From Nitrospira bacterium HGW-Nitrospira-1 (GTDB taxonomy: Bacteria > Nitrospirota > Thermodesulfovibrionia > Thermodesulfovibrionales > UBA6898): 7,513 nucleotides of DNA. The position numbers and the translations under genes are program-made. The notes beneath the pieces were generated by a model that saw nothing but the letters and a program-made list of their open reading frames with translations, made no database searches and was not told the DNA's origin. The stretch covers positions 1 to 7,513 of the forward strand of contig PGYF01000098.1 of assembly GCA_002839535.1 (NCBI GenBank), written 5' to 3'. Shown one piece after another: positions 6,360-7,513 of the stretch (position 1 is its first letter; the number at the start of each line of letters is the position of its first letter).

Positions 6360-6736
6360 TGTTTCATAAGAATACTGAAAAACTTGAATCTTTTATCGGC
6401 GGTAATTCTGCTTTTAAGGGGGATGTTGATTCCAGGGGGACGTTGAGGGTTGACGGTGTTGTGGAGGGAAATATTACTGCGGACTGGTTGATTGTCGGTG
6501 AAAAGGCGCATATAACAGGGGATATTACTGCAAGGGGAATTATTATCGGCGGTAAAATAGACGGCAATGTAAAGGCAAAAGAAATTGTCGAGATAAAGAG
6601 CAAGGGGAATCTCAGCGGCGAAATAATAACTAAAAAACTCGTTATTGCAGAAGGCGGTATTTTTGAAGGCGCCTCTACGATGCCCCGTGAAGAGCCAAAG
6701 GTAATTGAACTTCAGACAGCAAACAAGTCCGGATAG
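6356..6736 (+). CDS. Bactofilin family polymer-forming protein
   Basis: A 126-residue bactofilin (DUF583). These proteins polymerise without nucleotide into filaments on the inner face of the membrane and position cell-wall enzymes. The N-terminus ends in ESFIGGNSAFKGDV (residues 11-24). It is followed by short repeating turns of a right-handed beta-helix rich in Gly and Ile/Val: TLRVDGVVEGNI, LIVGEKAHITGDI, IIIGGKIDGNV, VEIKSKGNLSGEI, LVIAEGGIFEG (29-105). A polar tail of about 20 residues ends the protein. Two starts are possible, ATG 6356 and ATG 6359. The second is better spaced from GAGAGG (6348-6353), and only one residue differs. It is coupled to the M23 gene by overlap, as in H. pylori csd1-ccmA, where M23 enzymes and the bactofilin CcmA set cell shape. 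A similar role here is inferred. Confidence 0.93.
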   Translation: MMFHKNTEKLESFIGGNSAFKGDVDSRGTLRVDGVVEGNITADWLIVGEKAHITGDITARGIIIGGKIDGNVKAKEIVEIKSKGNLSGEIITKKLVIAEGGIFEGASTMPREEPKVIELQTANKSG

Positions 6737-6763
6737 CATGTTCCCGGCAATCAGTCAGATTTA

Positions 6764-6798
6764 AAGAACGCCCTGTGCCAAGAGCACAGGGAGTTCTT
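6764..6798. terminator. Hairpin repeat, copy D, possible bidirectional terminator
   Basis: AAGAAC-G-CCCTGTGC (6764-6778) pairs with GCACAGGG-A-GTTCTT (6784-6798) around the loop CAAGA: 14 pairs and one G/A mismatch. It occupies the 64-bp gap between the convergent bactofilin and toxin genes, 2 bp from the toxin stop. On the minus strand the stem ends GTTCTTTAAAT, which gives a modest T-run; on the plus strand the tract is weaker. The core is the same repeat as copies A, B and C but in inverted orientation (loop read CAAGA instead of TCTTG). Confidence 0.6.
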
Positions 6799-6800
6799 GC

Positions 6801-7118
6801 TTATTCATTAAAAAGTTTCTTAATCCTTTTCGCAACGAGTTTGCATATCTCCTCTTTATCGCGCTTTCCTATGCCGAAGATCTCCACCACCTCAATATAA
6901 TCCCTCAACATCCTATAAACTATGCGATACCTTTTCCTGTGGAAATAAAGCTTGTAAAAACCGCTCAGGTCTATTCCAAATTTGTTGCCCAGCGGTTTTC
7001 CTGAGAATGGATTTTCAGAAAGGGCGTCTATCTTTTTGCCTGCTTCTTTTTTTAATGACTTATCGAGAGATTCAAGATCGCTTTCAGCATCAGGGATGAA
7101 TTCAATCTTGTAAGCCAT
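6801..7118 (-). CDS. Type II toxin, RelE/ParE superfamily
   Basis: A 105-residue basic protein with the compact RelE/ParE fold pattern: an N-terminal strand MAYKIEFIPDAESDL, a helical hairpin (residues 14-35, DLESLDKSLKKEAGKKIDAL) with NPFSGKPLG, then the strands FYKLYFHRKRYRIVYRML (54-71) and YIEVVEIFGIGKRDKEEIC (74-92). The conserved Arg63/Arg65 in RYRIVYR and GKRDK near the C-terminus are typical of RelE-like ribosome-dependent mRNA endonucleases. ParE-like gyrase inhibitors share the fold, so the target is uncertain. Its start overlaps the antitoxin gene by 17 bases, with an AAAAGAG tract upstream, so it is translated after the antitoxin from one message. About 10 C-terminal residues (KLVAKRIKKLF) are extra basic sequence of unclear role. 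Confidence 0.88.
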   Translation of the reverse strand: MAYKIEFIPDAESDLESLDKSLKKEAGKKIDALSENPFSGKPLGNKFGIDLSGFYKLYFHRKRYRIVYRMLRDYIEVVEIFGIGKRDKEEICKLVAKRIKKLFNE

Positions 7119-7389
7119 GTCTCTTTTTTATCTTTTCCCAGGATATGTTTTTGGAGCGGTTATAACCTTTCAGTCTTTTCTCCACTATCTCAGCGATCTC
7201 AAGATGTTCAAGAATGTCCTCTGCCTGTCTTAGAAGGTCATATTCTTCTGCGGAAAGAATCACTGCCGCCATTTCATTATTCCTGAGAACATATAATGGC
7301 TCTCCTGTCTCAGATACCTCCCTGAGTCTTTGCGTAAGCTCTTTCTGCAATCTCCCAACAGGGATCATCTTTTCCGTGTTTACCAGCAT
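7102..7389 (-). CDS. Type II antitoxin, Phd/YefM family
   Basis: A 95-residue antitoxin, first gene of the toxin-antitoxin pair. The N-terminal Phd/YefM DNA-binding and dimerisation domain spans residues 8-55: MIPVGRLQKELTQRLREVSE, then TGEPLYVLRNNEMAAVILS and AEEYDLL. The C-terminal 40 residues (QAEDILEHLEIAEIVEKRLK onward) are the expected flexible part that wraps the toxin. The start at 7389 is supported by GAGGTG (7399-7394) five bases upstream. Such antitoxins bind operators over their own promoter, and the operon is presumably autoregulated. The only inverted repeat upstream is hairpin copy C, which belongs to a dispersed repeat family, so it should not be taken as the operator without evidence. 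Confidence 0.9.
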   Translation of the reverse strand: MLVNTEKMIPVGRLQKELTQRLREVSETGEPLYVLRNNEMAAVILSAEEYDLLRQAEDILEHLEIAEIVEKRLKGYNRSKNISWEKIKKRHGLQD

Positions 7390-7415
7390 ATTTCACCTCG
7401 GACAATTTAATAAGT

Positions 7416-7458
7416 AAGCAATTCATCCCTGTGCTCTTGGCACAGGGATGAATTGCTT
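7416..7458. repeat. Hairpin repeat, copy C (complete form)
   Basis: AAGCAATTCATCCCTGTGC (7416-7434) and GCACAGGGATGAATTGCTT (7440-7458) are perfect 19-bp inverted arms around TCTTG, the longest and cleanest copy in the window. It lies 26 bp upstream of the antitoxin start, so it overlaps or adjoins the toxin-antitoxin promoter. It continues directly into repeat mosaic III, the same order as copy A with mosaic I. Confidence 0.9.
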
Positions 7459-7513
7459 CCTAATTTGTGTCATTGCCCGACCCCCTGATCAAGTCAGAGG
7501 GCATGCTTGATCG
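7448..7513. repeat. Palindromic repeat mosaic III, cut by the window edge
   Basis: This opens with the same 31 bp as mosaics I and II (7448-7478). It then has GACCCCCTGATCAAG and AGAGGGCATGCTTGATCG, the unit that occurs twice in mosaic II. It runs off the right edge, so its other end (expected CCGGACAATGAC) is not visible. Confidence 0.75.

Noticed and set aside
6296..6739. Open frame of 147 codons on the minus strand
   Set aside because: It is antisense to the bactofilin gene; the composition (many Phe, Tyr, Cys, Asn) looks like a shadow of the repetitive bactofilin codons.
7390..7458. Hairpin copy C as the antitoxin operator
   Set aside because: The position fits, but the same hairpin occurs at loci without a toxin-antitoxin pair, so it is better called a dispersed repeat unless binding is shown.

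Overview
The window comes from a bacterial chromosome of moderate GC content. It is gene-dense apart from two repeat-filled gaps. The genes are housekeeping functions of a Gram-negative-type bacterium: tRNA/rRNA modification, a Mur ligase, protein repair, a nucleotidase, purine synthesis and envelope shaping. The gene content and the abundance of short palindromic repeats would fit a Nitrospirota or Desulfobacterota-like environmental lineage. That placement is an impression from protein style, not something the sequence proves.

Layout. (1) Bases 2-2004, plus strand: the C-terminal part of a U32-family protein (TrhP/YegQ/RlhA type, cut by the window edge) overlaps by ATGA a MurC-like Mur ligase with unusual motif residues. 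(2) Bases 2001-3814, minus strand: surE followed by pcm, the same order as the classical surE-pcm pair, but separated by about 395 bp of repeats. The Mur ligase and pcm converge and share a TTAA stop. (3) Bases 3815-4489: no intact gene. This gap holds the ends of a decayed insertion element (3862-4260) flanked by a 16-17 bp direct repeat, with a palindromic repeat mosaic in its middle, and then a separate 120-bp inverted-repeat element just before purM. (4) Bases 4490-6736, plus strand: purM, a membrane-anchored M23 (LytM) peptidase and a bactofilin, all overlapping, so almost certainly one operon. The last two form a known type of cell-shape module. (5) Bases 6801-7389, minus strand: a Phd/YefM-RelE type II toxin-antitoxin pair, with copies of the same hairpin on either side in opposite orientation.

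The most distinctive non-coding content is a repeat family. A strong hairpin (arms CCCTGTGC and GCACAGGG, loop TCTTG) occurs at four gene boundaries. In two copies it continues into a 31-bp sequence that is also present, without the hairpin, inside the decayed insertion element. That 31-bp sequence leads into a mosaic bounded by GTCATTG and CAATGAC. I found no CRISPR array, tRNA or rRNA, and no convincing new defence or biosynthetic system. The items most worth following up are the divergent Mur ligase, the modular repeat family and the purM-linked peptidase-bactofilin module.
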